A stretch of 7,461 bases of DNA from Anaerolineales bacterium. Its GTDB lineage: Bacteria > Chloroflexota > Anaerolineae > Anaerolineales > Villigracilaceae. The position numbers and the translations under genes were made by a program. The stretch is from positions 1 through 7,461 of the forward strand of contig JADLCG010000305.1 in the NCBI GenBank assembly GCA_020847355.1, in the 5' to 3' direction. A model generated the notes under the pieces. The model searched no databases and was not told the origin of the DNA. It saw only the letters and a program-made list of their open reading frames with translations. Below are positions 1 through 6,967 of the stretch, one piece after another (position 1 is the stretch's first letter; each line of letters begins with the position of its first letter).

Positions 1-1745
1 AATGTGGCGTTGATCGTGGTCAGCGTGGGCATGGCGATAATATCCACCAGCGGACCGACGGTATATTCGCCGTATTCGCCGGGCTTGCAATTAAAAGACG
101 TATCTAATTGATAACCGGAGCTATTGGTTAACTGTGCGCGCAAAATGTCGCCATTTGCCGCATTGAGCATAAACAAATCGGCTTCGCTCGCCGCCATGCG
201 ACTGATATTAATTCCTAAATTGGAGCTAAAGACCTGATTAAACTGTAAGCGCGTGATGCCCAGCAAACTATCTAATTGATTATTCGCCTCTTGACGCAGT
301 TTGAGCGATTCGTCCGTTACGCCGTGTTCTTCCGCCTGAAGCACATTGGTCAGCACGGCTTCCCAACTTTTGCGTTGTTCAATCGGGTCGGTTAACAAAA
401 CCGCTTGTTCGCGTTTTTGCTTGGCTTCGTAGATATACGTCTCATATTGTTGACTGCGCCCATACTTCAAATAGACCATCGTCAAAACGACGACGATCAC
501 CAAAGGCACAATCAGCGCAATCGCCAGCATTGAGAAGTTCGATGGGTTGGCAAGTTCTGGCTGGTGCGGCTCGGCGCTGGGAAGCAATCTGGGTAGAAAG
601 TTTCGCAGGCGCTCGCCAATGACCGCGCTCCACTTGCGCGAAAATTGAATCCCGCCGGCGAGCGTTTTAGCGGCGCGGCGCGCCTGCGGAGAAGGCTCAC
701 GCGGCGCAGGCGGCTCGGCAATAATTTTTTCTTCAGGCTGAGTCGTTGGCAGTTCAGGCGCTTTATCCACCAAAGTTTCGTAAACCGAATCGATTGAAGC
801 CGCGCTAGGTTGTAAACTGGCGCGTGGAATAGAAGCCGGAAAATCATTTTTACTAACCGAGCTACGCGGCAAATTAGCGAGCGCATTCGCAGTCGGCTTG
901 GCTTCTTCCGGCTCCGGCGGAATGGCGTAAGCGGAAGGCTGAACGACATGCGCCGAATCTTCTTGCGGCGTTGGAATAGGCTCTTCGCGGCGCGGCAAAC
1001 TGGCGGGGAGAGTAGGAGGCGGCGTTAGCTTTTCTTCAATTTTTTCTTCCTTGTTTGAAATCCCGCTTAATAAATTCATCTCGCCTGTGCCGTTGACGGT
1101 TTGCATCAACACGGCGTTCAAATCTTCCGTAGTCGCGGCGCTCAAACGTCTCCGCATGGCGTCCAATGAAGAAGCGGTAGCGTCCTTCAACGCGCCCTGC
1201 CAAGTATTTGGAACTTTACCGCAAAAAATTAAACGATCTCCAATTTGCAAAGGCGTTTGCGCGTAATGAATCGCCGCGCGTTGACTAATGCCCAAGCCCT
1301 TGCCGGAAACGTTCGGCTCAAAAACATGCCGCGCTTCGTTCTGTCCAAAATAAAAAGCGTGCATGGGACCGCTCAGCAAAAAAGTAATTTGCAAATCGCG
1401 CAAAGCGCCCAGCGCCAGCCAGCCAATCGTATATTGACCGCGACTGCTCGTTTCCATATTGCGCGCTAACAACGCCTGATTAGTCGCCTCGGCGGATACT
1501 TTCAAAGCGTTGGTCTGTGAGCCGGAAGTTGCGTAAAAAACCTTGGCAGTTTCTTCTGCAAACTGCATATATTCGCTCGTTGTAAAAACGGAATTTCCCG
1601 TGAGCAAAAGATACACAACCAGGCGGTCTTGCTCTCTGCCGCGCGCCGCCGTGCGCGGCGGCGTGAGCGCCAACAAACCCGGCATCGTTGGAACTTCCTG
1701 CCCATTAATTCGATAAAGTGGAGAAATTGTAAGGTTGAGCGCCAT
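1..1745 (-). CDS. Membrane-anchored PPM-phosphatase-like (probable pseudophosphatase) protein, 3' end beyond window
   Basis: The frame opens with ATG at 1745 and stays open for 581 codons to the left edge, so the C-terminus is missing. Residues about 40-220 follow the PPM/PP2C pattern: helices around 58-98, a strand pair near 104-133, and 'LQIGDRLIFC' at 166-175 matching the strand before the catalytic SDG of PP2Cs. The metal ligands are absent: no NxD or DGxGG motif, SGP (125-127) where GDS is expected, and GKV (176-178) where SDG is expected. I infer a catalytically dead PPM fold. Residues 232-400 are a proline/glutamate/alanine-rich linker. A hydrophobic helix spans about 404-426, followed by a charged helical stretch (430-490). 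Then comes beta-rich sequence (about 513-545, including 'DLFMLNAANGDILRA') that resembles a propeller blade. The likely topology is PPM-like domain inside, propeller-like domain outside. The start follows a TATAAT hexamer; a weak AGG lies 12 bases upstream of ATG. The reading frame is certain; the fold is assigned from motif comparison only. Confidence 0.8.
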   Translation of the reverse strand, partial: MALNLTISPLYRINGQEVPTMPGLLALTPPRTAARGREQDRLVVYLLLTGNSVFTTSEYMQFAEETAKVFYATSGSQTNALKVSAEATNQALLARNMETSSRGQYTIGWLALGALRDLQITFLLSGPMHAFYFGQNEARHVFEPNVSGKGLGISQRAAIHYAQTPLQIGDRLIFCGKVPNTWQGALKDATASSLDAMRRRLSAATTEDLNAVLMQTVNGTGEMNLLSGISNKEEKIEEKLTPPPTLPASLPRREEPIPTPQEDSAHVVQPSAYAIPPEPEEAKPTANALANLPRSSVSKNDFPASIPRASLQPSAASIDSVYETLVDKAPELPTTQPEEKIIAEPPAPREPSPQARRAAKTLAGGIQFSRKWSAVIGERLRNFLPRLLPSAEPHQPELANPSNFSMLAIALIVPLVIVVVLTMVYLKYGRSQQYETYIYEAKQKREQAVLLTDPIEQRKSWEAVLTNVLQAEEHGVTDESLKLRQEANNQLDSLLGITRLQFNQVFSSNLGINISRMAASEADLFMLNAANGDILRAQLTNSSGYQLDTSFNCKPGEYGEYTVGPLVDIIAMPTLTTINAT

Positions 1746-1771
1746 GTAAGAATATCGCCTAAGTCCGCTTC

Positions 1772-1779
1772 ATTATACT
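1772..1779. promoter_or_regulatory. Overlapping divergent -10 elements (bidirectional promoter)
   Basis: The 8 bases ATTATACT read TATACT on the plus strand (1774-1779) and TATAAT on the minus strand (1777 to 1772), sharing the central TATA. They lie in the 51-base spacer between the minus-strand gene starting at 1745 and the plus-strand gene starting at 1797. Predicted starts about 7 bases downstream give leaders of roughly 20 and 11 bases, so the acetyltransferase mRNA would have almost no leader and no visible Shine-Dalgarno. No good -35 hexamer is present on either strand. Symmetric -10 elements driving divergent transcription are known in bacteria; their activity here is inferred. Confidence 0.55.
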
Positions 1780-1796
1780 GGTAAAATTCTGCGCCT

Positions 1797-2804
1797 ATGA
1801 ACTACACACTTCACTCGGATTTTTCAGAAATCAACCCGCAAAGTTGGAACAACCTGCTCACAGAATCGATTTCCGATTCCCCCTTTATGCGTTATGAATA
1901 TCAAACCGCTTGGTGGCAACAGCGCGGCGGCGGCGAATGGCAAAACGCGCAACTCGTTTTAATCTCCGCCAGCGCAGGCGAAAAACTGATCGGCATCGCC
2001 CCGCTCTTCATCGCCGAATATGAAGGTCAACGCGCAATTTTATTGAACGGCAGTATCGAAATCTCGGATTATTTAGACGTTATCGTTCGCCCAGCGGATC
2101 ACGCTCAATTTATTTCCGGTTTGCTGGATTTTCTCGCCTCAAACTTAACTGATAATTGGTCTGCCCTCGATTGGTACAACCTCCCCGATTCATCGCCCAC
2201 GCTTGCCGCCCTCAAAGCCGAATCTGCCAAACGCAAATGGACGCATCACGAAGAAATGTATCGTCCCACGCCGCGCATACCGCTCAACCGAACATTTGAC
2301 GAATATCTCGCTACCATTGATAAAAAACAACGCCACGAAATTCGCCGCAAAGCGCGCCGCGCCGAAGAAAGCGGACGCGGCGTGCGCTGGTACATCTCCG
2401 AGATGCAAGACCCCGAAGCGGAAATTGACGCCTTTATCAAATTAATGGAAGGCGATGAAAACAAAGCCAAATTTCTCACCGAACCCATGCGCGCCCAAAT
2501 GAAAGCCGCGATTCGCGCCGCACATCAAGGCGGCTGGTTATGGTTAGCCTTTCTCGAAGTAGACGGTCAACGCGCCGCGGCGGCTTTGAATTTTGATTAC
2601 AACAATAAACTCTGGGGCTACAACGCCGGAGTCAACCGCGCCTTCATGGAACTATCCCCAGGCTGGGTTTTGCTCGGCTACATCCTCCAATGGTGTTGCG
2701 ATAACCGCCGCAGTGAATTTGATTTCATGCGCGGCGACGAAGAATATAAATATCGTTTTGGGGCGGTCAATCAGTATGTGATGCGCGCCCGCGTGGAAAA
2801 GTAA
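1797..2804 (+). CDS. GNAT-fold acetyltransferase, CelD/BcsL (BioF2-like, Acetyltransf_6) family
   Basis: This 335-residue cytoplasmic protein has no signal peptide or membrane helix and matches the usual length of the CelD/BcsL acetyltransferase family. The N-terminal half has the family opening 'SPFMRYEYQTAWW' (28-40), then strands 'LIGIAPLFIA' (64-73) and 'SDYLDVIVRP' (90-99). A basic helix with several Arg/Lys (176-195) precedes the C-terminal GNAT domain (about 197-335). That domain carries 'GGWLWLAFLEVDGQRAAAAL' (245-264) and the family-typical 'LWGYNAG' (272-278), 'ELSPGWVLLGY' (285-295) and 'FDFMRGDEEYKYRFG' (308-322). Members transfer acyl groups in polysaccharide or cell-envelope synthesis, and relatives of the FemAB fold are close; the substrate cannot be told here. 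No Shine-Dalgarno is visible before ATG 1797, consistent with a very short leader. It stands alone, diverging from the PPM-like gene and ending in a terminator. Family assignment is firm, specific role unknown. Confidence 0.88.
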   Translation: MNYTLHSDFSEINPQSWNNLLTESISDSPFMRYEYQTAWWQQRGGGEWQNAQLVLISASAGEKLIGIAPLFIAEYEGQRAILLNGSIEISDYLDVIVRPADHAQFISGLLDFLASNLTDNWSALDWYNLPDSSPTLAALKAESAKRKWTHHEEMYRPTPRIPLNRTFDEYLATIDKKQRHEIRRKARRAEESGRGVRWYISEMQDPEAEIDAFIKLMEGDENKAKFLTEPMRAQMKAAIRAAHQGGWLWLAFLEVDGQRAAAALNFDYNNKLWGYNAGVNRAFMELSPGWVLLGYILQWCCDNRRSEFDFMRGDEEYKYRFGAVNQYVMRARVEK

Positions 2805-2842
2805 AAATTTATCTCTAGCGCGCTCGGCAATCAGGCAAATCG

Positions 2843-2870
2843 CCCCGTCTTCAAACGGGGTTTTATATTT
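2843..2870 (+). terminator. Rho-independent terminator of the acetyltransferase gene
   Basis: A perfect 6-bp stem, CCCCGT (2843-2848) with ACGGGG (2855-2860), encloses the loop CTTCAA and is followed at once by the T-rich run TTTTATATTT (2861-2870). It begins 38 bases after the stop codon at 2804 and fits an intrinsic terminator on the plus strand. It also insulates the lipoprotein promoter that follows within a few bases. Confidence 0.85.
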
Positions 2871-2876
2871 CCCGCG

Positions 2877-2885
2877 TGCTATACT
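2877..2885 (+). promoter_or_regulatory. Extended -10 promoter of the lipoprotein pair
   Basis: TGCTATACT is an extended -10 (TG, one base, then TATACT at 2880-2885). The expected start near 2892 would leave a leader of about 23 bases before ATG 2915. A clear -35 is absent and its place would be occupied by the preceding terminator, as expected for extended -10 promoters, which need no strong -35. The same hexamer TATACT recurs in the divergent spacer at 1774-1779, hinting that it is the local sigma-70-type consensus. Confidence 0.55.
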
Positions 2886-2914
2886 CAGCCAAAACTTCCG
2901 CTCACAGAGCGCCA

Positions 2915-3520
2915 ATGAAAAAGAATTCTCTATTTCTTTTTACTTTTATCCTTGCGGCTTGCGGCGCAACGCCAGCCCCTATTTCCGCGCCCAAAGCGAC
3001 CGATTTGCCGCGCCAAACTGAGGCGCCGCCCGCTACATTCACGCCGGTCTGCGCCGCCAGCCAACTGACCCAAGCAAAGTTGGAGGCAGTCCTTGCGGAT
3101 ACAGCCGATCTATTTGATGCGACCGCCTGGGAAAGAACTTCTGAAATCAAAGCGAATCAAATTTCTATCGTTTGGCAGAACATTCCGCAAAGCGCAATGG
3201 TGTTCTTAGAAACGCGCTTCTTTCCGTGCGGCTATACAGAAGCCGAATCAAATCAGAAACTTGATAAGCCCTATTGGGATACTTTATTCGCAAATTACGC
3301 GGAATACAAACTCCTCAGGCAATGTCAATTAGATACTGGAACGCGCCTATATGAATTCAAAACCGTCAATCAAGGCTTCAATTATCACATCCGTTATTGG
3401 ACGACCAAACCGGCGGCGGGCGAATTGACAGCCACCATGCTGGTCTTTCCATTTGGCTCTGAAGCCCAACTCGATCAATACGCGCTTCAACTATTCCCAG
3501 AAATACCCTATTGCGCTTAA
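2915..3520 (+). CDS. Putative lipoprotein A, uncharacterised, paralogue of the next gene
   Basis: This 201-residue exported lipoprotein of unknown function starts with MKKN, a hydrophobic core and the lipobox LAAC (13-16). Cys16 would be lipidated after signal peptidase II cleavage. A proline/threonine/alanine-rich tether follows (17-45). The globular part has four cysteines (46, 105, 137, 200), the motif WER (72-74), 'RLYEF' (144-148), an aromatic stretch 'NYHIRYW' (156-162) and the ending 'LFPEIPYC'. Cysteine spacings (59, 32, 63) nearly equal those of the downstream gene, and I infer two disulfides in the exported domain. An in-frame GTG at 2876 would add 13 residues, but it overlaps the predicted -10 and would bury the signal peptide, so ATG 2915 is preferred. 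The Shine-Dalgarno is weak (AGAG, 2906-2909). It is probably co-transcribed with the next gene, 18 bases away. I do not recognise the family. Confidence 0.82.
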   Translation: MKKNSLFLFTFILAACGATPAPISAPKATDLPRQTEAPPATFTPVCAASQLTQAKLEAVLADTADLFDATAWERTSEIKANQISIVWQNIPQSAMVFLETRFFPCGYTEAESNQKLDKPYWDTLFANYAEYKLLRQCQLDTGTRLYEFKTVNQGFNYHIRYWTTKPAAGELTATMLVFPFGSEAQLDQYALQLFPEIPYCA

Positions 3521-3538
3521 AGATAAGGAACCCGCTCT

Positions 3539-4090
3539 ATGAAAAAGATTTTGAGTCTCTTCTGCCTGCTTCCGCTTTTGCTGGGTTGCGCGCCCGCCTC
3601 CGCCAGCGCCATTGGAACTAATTGCGATTCGCTCCAGCCGACCAACGGCGACGTGCAATACGCGCTAGATTTTGGAAACGCCTTATTCACAGAAGCCGTA
3701 TGGGAGCGCAGTTACACCGTCCGCGAGTTAGACGTAATCGTCAATCGCGTCCATCGTAGCGCCCTCGCGCTGGTGGATATTTCGCTTCTACTATTTTGCA
3801 ACGATAACGGCACAGACGATATTGAACTCTTTTACAACAATCAAACCGTTCAAGAAGGCTTTTCAAATTACGAAAACGCCGTCATCGTTAATTCCTGTCA
3901 AAAAGATAACCTGCTGTTATATGAAGTGACCGGCTCAGCCGATGGCGTTGATTATTCCATTCATCAGTGGATTCGGACATTGAGCAAAACCAGATTGCTC
4001 AACGTCGTCGCCGTCTTTCCAAAAACTGAAGCCGCCTTGAACGAAAAATATAGCCAAGGTCTCTTCCCGGAATTACCTGCTTGTAAATAA
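3539..4090 (+). CDS. Putative lipoprotein B, uncharacterised, tandem paralogue
   Basis: This 183-residue exported lipoprotein has a lysine-led hydrophobic signal (1-13) and the lipobox LLGC (14-17), so Cys17 is the predicted lipid anchor. The tether is much shorter than in its neighbour (about 18-28 against 17-45). The mature domain has cysteines at 29, 87, 120 and 182 (spacings 58, 33, 62), WER at 55-57, 'LLYEV' (126-130), 'DYSIHQW' (138-144), 'VVAVFP' (156-161) and the ending 'LFPELPAC'. Each has a counterpart in lipoprotein A in the same order, so the two arose by tandem duplication followed by strong divergence. A good Shine-Dalgarno, AAGGAA (3525-3530), lies 8 bases before ATG, better than that of the upstream gene. 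It ends at the convergent hairpin 4113-4143. Function unknown; a small binding or envelope-stability protein is possible but not shown. Confidence 0.83.
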   Translation: MKKILSLFCLLPLLLGCAPASASAIGTNCDSLQPTNGDVQYALDFGNALFTEAVWERSYTVRELDVIVNRVHRSALALVDISLLLFCNDNGTDDIELFYNNQTVQEGFSNYENAVIVNSCQKDNLLLYEVTGSADGVDYSIHQWIRTLSKTRLLNVVAVFPKTEAALNEKYSQGLFPELPACK

Positions 4091-4112
4091 AGCAACGCAA
4101 CCAAAAATAATA

Positions 4113-4143
4113 AAGAAGCGCGCTCATTGTGAGCGTGCTTCTT
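4113..4143. terminator. Bidirectional terminator between convergent genes
   Basis: A 14-bp stem pairs 4113-4126 with 4130-4143 around the 3-base loop TTG, with a single G-T wobble. The left flank is A-rich (4103-4112) and the right flank moderately T-rich. Read on the minus strand, the stem is followed by TATTATTTTT, a good U-tract; on the plus strand the tract is weaker. It lies 22 bases after the lipoprotein B stop and 32 bases after the phosphatase stop, so it can end both transcripts. Confidence 0.8.
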
Positions 4144-4175
4144 ACTTCTTCATCCGCTTATCTATTTCCCGTCCG

Positions 4176-5042
4176 TTATTCCCCCAAGAGCCAATCCATA
4201 AATCCGGGTTTCTTCTTTTCCGTCTCGTCCACCTTCGGCATGGAAAGAAGCACAACCGTAATATTGTCATGCCCGCCGCGTTCGTTGGCGACTTCCACTA
4301 ATTTTTCGGCGGCGTTTTTCAAATCTTTTTTAGAGTTGATGATATTCATAATTTCATCGCTCCACACCAAATCGGTCAAGCCGTCGCTACACAGCACGAT
4401 CGTATCGCCATGCGCCAAATGAAACCCCTGATTGCTTTCAGATTCGGCGCGCGATTCTTCATCATCAATGCGTAAGCGAAAATCAACTTCAGGGAGTTTC
4501 AGCCCGCCTAAATGGCGGCGGATGACGTGTAAGTTGGGATGGTCGCGCATTTGTTCGGCGGTAATAATGCCTTTTTCAAACGCTTCCTGCACCCAAGTAT
4601 GATCCACCGTCAACTGCTGAATATGATTGCCGCGAATCAGATAGATGCGGGAATCGCCCACATAAGCGGTATACAGTTTATTTTCAATCACCCACACGCA
4701 AGCGCAAGTGGAACCCATGCCTTCTTCTTCCTCTTTCCCAGCGGAATGTGAAGCGATGGCTTGACTGGCGTCATGGATGGCATTCTCTAAAATTTGGAGC
4801 GGTTTGCGGGCGTTGCTTTCGGCGATCCCCTTGGTAATATAGTTGACGGCTAGTTCCGCGGCGATTTCCCCAGCGCGATGCCCGCCAATTCCATCCGCCA
4901 CAACCGCAAATAACGCCGAACGCGAATCGTCCGGACTAAATTGGAAAGCGGTGACTGCGTAGCGATCTTCATTGTTTTTGCCCGTCATTCCCGGGTGGCT
5001 GTGCGTGGCAACGTGCAAATGAGGAAGCGATGTGCGGATCAT
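4176..5042 (-). CDS. PP2C-type (PPM family) Ser/Thr protein phosphatase
   Basis: This 288-residue soluble enzyme is expected to remove phosphate from Ser/Thr (or Tyr) of proteins in the cytoplasm, using two Mg2+ or Mn2+ ions. All PPM motifs are present in order: NNEDRY (23-28), ADGIGGH (49-55), GSTC (110-113), VGDSRIYL (128-135), TVDHTW (145-150), SDGL (219-222) and GGHDNITVV (256-264). The metal-binding aspartates are therefore D26, D50, D220 and D259. The domain fills about 8-268, close to the usual bacterial size, with a short lysine-rich tail ending in the hydrophobic 'GFMDWLLGE'. It has no membrane helix. An acidic loop (194-204) and 'KEEEEG' (103-108) are insertions of unknown role. Its ATG overlaps the stop of the FHA-like gene by 4 bases (ATGA), so translation is probably coupled and the two products likely act together. 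Bacterial PP2Cs usually oppose Hanks-type kinases; none lies in this window. Catalytic competence is well supported, the substrate unknown. Confidence 0.95.
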   Translation of the reverse strand: MIRTSLPHLHVATHSHPGMTGKNNEDRYAVTAFQFSPDDSRSALFAVVADGIGGHRAGEIAAELAVNYITKGIAESNARKPLQILENAIHDASQAIASHSAGKEEEEGMGSTCACVWVIENKLYTAYVGDSRIYLIRGNHIQQLTVDHTWVQEAFEKGIITAEQMRDHPNLHVIRRHLGGLKLPEVDFRLRIDDEESRAESESNQGFHLAHGDTIVLCSDGLTDLVWSDEIMNIINSKKDLKNAAEKLVEVANERGGHDNITVVLLSMPKVDETEKKKPGFMDWLLGE

Positions 5043-6967
5043 TCTTCAGGCGGCAGAACTGTAACTGTGGGTTTCCTAACCTCAGGCGTTGTCGAGAGCG
5101 TAAACCTGTATATCAACTTGCCAAAGTGTACCATATCCCCAGCCATTAATCTGCGCCCCTCGCGCGGCGCAAGTTCATAATTGATCCACGTTCCAGAAAT
5201 GGAGCCGCTATCTAACAGCAAGAATCCGCCATCCTCCGTTTGGCGCAGACGCGCATGAACAGAAGCGATGGAAGGATCGTCCAAAATTTGATTCGCTTGC
5301 ACAGGGTCTGTGCCAAAAACGATTTCTTTTTCATACAGCGTGATTGGATTCGCCGCCAACGGCTGACCTTCCGAACTGATGCGGATAAACGCCGCCAGCG
5401 CTTCCTGCGCGGACCTTTCGCCGGTTTCTGTTTTCTGAGGCTTGGTTCTCGGTTTACGCGGCTTCGCCGCTTTAGGCGCGTCCGCTTGAAGCAAAGGCGT
5501 GACTACGGTTGTAATCGGTTGAGTCAACGGGTCGGCTTCGGCGCGGCGGGCTTCTTGCATAGCGCGCAACGAAGGCATACGCAATCTTCCGCTCGCCAAA
5601 ATCAAAACCAGAGCAATGCCCGCAAAAAGAATCGCGCCAACCGTCAGGATGTTTCGATATCTTGAGAGCAAAGCCAGCGGACCGCTCGGCGGCTTGATCA
5701 CGGTGACAGTCACCGGCGTCGCCATACTCGATTTGCTCAAACCCAATTCATCCACCGCTTCTACGACCAATTGATGAGCGCCAGAAGCGGTAATGGACGC
5801 TAAATCCCAAGTGAATTTATCAAAAGGCTCGGTCGTATTTTCATCCGCAATCTGGCCGTCAATATAGAGCGTTGTGCGCGTCAATGCGCGCGGATGACCG
5901 TCCGTAAACTCGATGATGATTTCAACTTGCTGTTCTTTGGGCAAAAGAATTTCGGTGTTGTAAGGATCGTCCTCTGGCGCTTGCCGCGTGATCTGCAAAG
6001 ATGAAATAACCGGAATTGGGTTCGGCGGTTGAATATCTAAATTGATCGGTTGCTCATTGGATTGCAATTGCCCCGCCGCAGTATTAGCTTGAAAACTAAC
6101 TTTATGCGCGCCCGCAGTAGTAATGCGAGAAGCGTAAGTCGCCGTATAAACGCGCCGCAGGGGGGAAAAATAAGTCTCCAGATCCGGGAAGCGCTCCACG
6201 CCGGAATAAGTAAAAACGCTCCCGCCAGTTTGAAGCGCCAGCGAATTGAAAATAGCCGCGCCTGTATTGGTGAACGTAGTTTCAAGGTCCACCAGCCAAA
6301 CAAAAACATGGATTTTATTTTCAAGGGCGCGTTGCAGTAACGGGTCCATCAACGCCGCCAAATTTCCATCGCCCATGTTCGGGGTGATGAAGAGAATCGC
6401 GCGCTTCATGCCCAGCCGCGGCGTTTGCGCGCTGACCGTATCAATTGCAATTGAAAGCGCCTGCAGGTTAGGGGTCGCGGCGCGAAAATCCGGCTGAAAG
6501 GAGCTTAAGCCGGTTGCAAATTCAGCCGCGCTCGCGTGGTTGATCACCGATCCGGCCTGGCTGACCAAACTAAAATCATCGGGTAAATCGGCGGGCAAAG
6601 TTTGCGCCCATTGAACAATCACTTGCGAAGCGCGTTGAAAGCGTGAGATGCTGGTCGCGTCGCGGGTATCCAATTGCGCGCCCTGATTGACCGCCACAAC
6701 AAGTTGAAGCGGGATGGCCGTCTCATTCAGCGAAGTCAGCGGAAGCGGCTGATCGTCCTCAAGAATAGTGATCGCCTCCGGCGTTAATCCAGAGACGAAA
6801 ACGCCGTTCGCGTCAAAAACATCCAGCAAGGCGGATGATTTTGGAAAGGTCGAATAATCCGCTATGTAGAGGGTCGCGGAAGCCAAACTTTGATTTTGTG
6901 CGCGCGCAGAAGTTGCCACGCTAAGAATCAAACTTAATCCAAAAAAGAGAACGATGAACTTACGCAT
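5039..6967 (-). CDS. Secreted VWA-like / Ig-like / TM / FHA-like domain signalling protein
   Basis: This 642-residue type I membrane protein has a signal peptide (1-23, cleavage after 'SARA'). A beta-rich stretch 'LDVFDANGVFVSGL' (48-61) with 'ITILEDDQPLPL' (66-77) is typical of VWFA-related proteins. Then come a VWA-like fold (about 86-270), a bacterial Ig-like domain (about 330-423, 'LYIDGQIADENTTEPFDKFTW', ending 'VTVTVIKP'), a membrane helix (438-459), a basic Pro/Lys/Thr-rich cytoplasmic linker (460-520) and a C-terminal FHA-like domain (about 541-625). The VWA MIDAS is lost: the DxSxS site reads NQGAQ (94-98). The FHA consensus residues are also substituted: GR to GT (552-553), SRxH to ASVH (568-571), and NGT to SGT (591-593), while the final Asn (596) stays. 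ATG 6967 follows the upstream stop directly (TAAATG), and the stop overlaps the PP2C start, so the three genes form one operon. I infer an outside-sensing protein that recruits or positions the phosphatase. Domain calls are by motif only. Confidence 0.88.
   Translation of the reverse strand: MRKFIVLFFGLSLILSVATSARAQNQSLASATLYIADYSTFPKSSALLDVFDANGVFVSGLTPEAITILEDDQPLPLTSLNETAIPLQLVVAVNQGAQLDTRDATSISRFQRASQVIVQWAQTLPADLPDDFSLVSQAGSVINHASAAEFATGLSSFQPDFRAATPNLQALSIAIDTVSAQTPRLGMKRAILFITPNMGDGNLAALMDPLLQRALENKIHVFVWLVDLETTFTNTGAAIFNSLALQTGGSVFTYSGVERFPDLETYFSPLRRVYTATYASRITTAGAHKVSFQANTAAGQLQSNEQPINLDIQPPNPIPVISSLQITRQAPEDDPYNTEILLPKEQQVEIIIEFTDGHPRALTRTTLYIDGQIADENTTEPFDKFTWDLASITASGAHQLVVEAVDELGLSKSSMATPVTVTVIKPPSGPLALLSRYRNILTVGAILFAGIALVLILASGRLRMPSLRAMQEARRAEADPLTQPITTVVTPLLQADAPKAAKPRKPRTKPQKTETGERSAQEALAAFIRISSEGQPLAANPITLYEKEIVFGTDPVQANQILDDPSIASVHARLRQTEDGGFLLLDSGSISGTWINYELAPREGRRLMAGDMVHFGKLIYRFTLSTTPEVRKPTVTVLPPEE

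Noticed and set aside
512..949. 145-codon minus-strand open frame
   Set aside because: It is out of frame with the PPM-like gene on the same strand, and its product is a basic low-complexity sequence without a domain.
1642..1665. GC-rich hairpin, 9-bp stem with 6-base loop
   Set aside because: It lies within coding sequence of Pro/Arg/Ala codons and has no U-tract; codon bias explains it.
2350..2390. GC-rich inverted repeat
   Set aside because: It encodes the basic Arg/Ala-rich helix of the acetyltransferase and lacks terminator or regulatory features.
2876..2914. In-frame GTG upstream start for lipoprotein A
   Set aside because: It would put 13 polar residues before the signal peptide and it overlaps the predicted extended -10, so it would not be in the mRNA.
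4129..4422. 97-codon plus-strand open frame
   Set aside because: It begins inside the terminator hairpin and is antisense to the C-terminal part of the phosphatase; the low-complexity Ser/Phe-rich product suggests a shadow.
5240..5665. 141-codon plus-strand open frame
   Set aside because: It is antisense to the FHA-like domain and linker, Arg-rich, with no ribosome binding site or recognisable motif.
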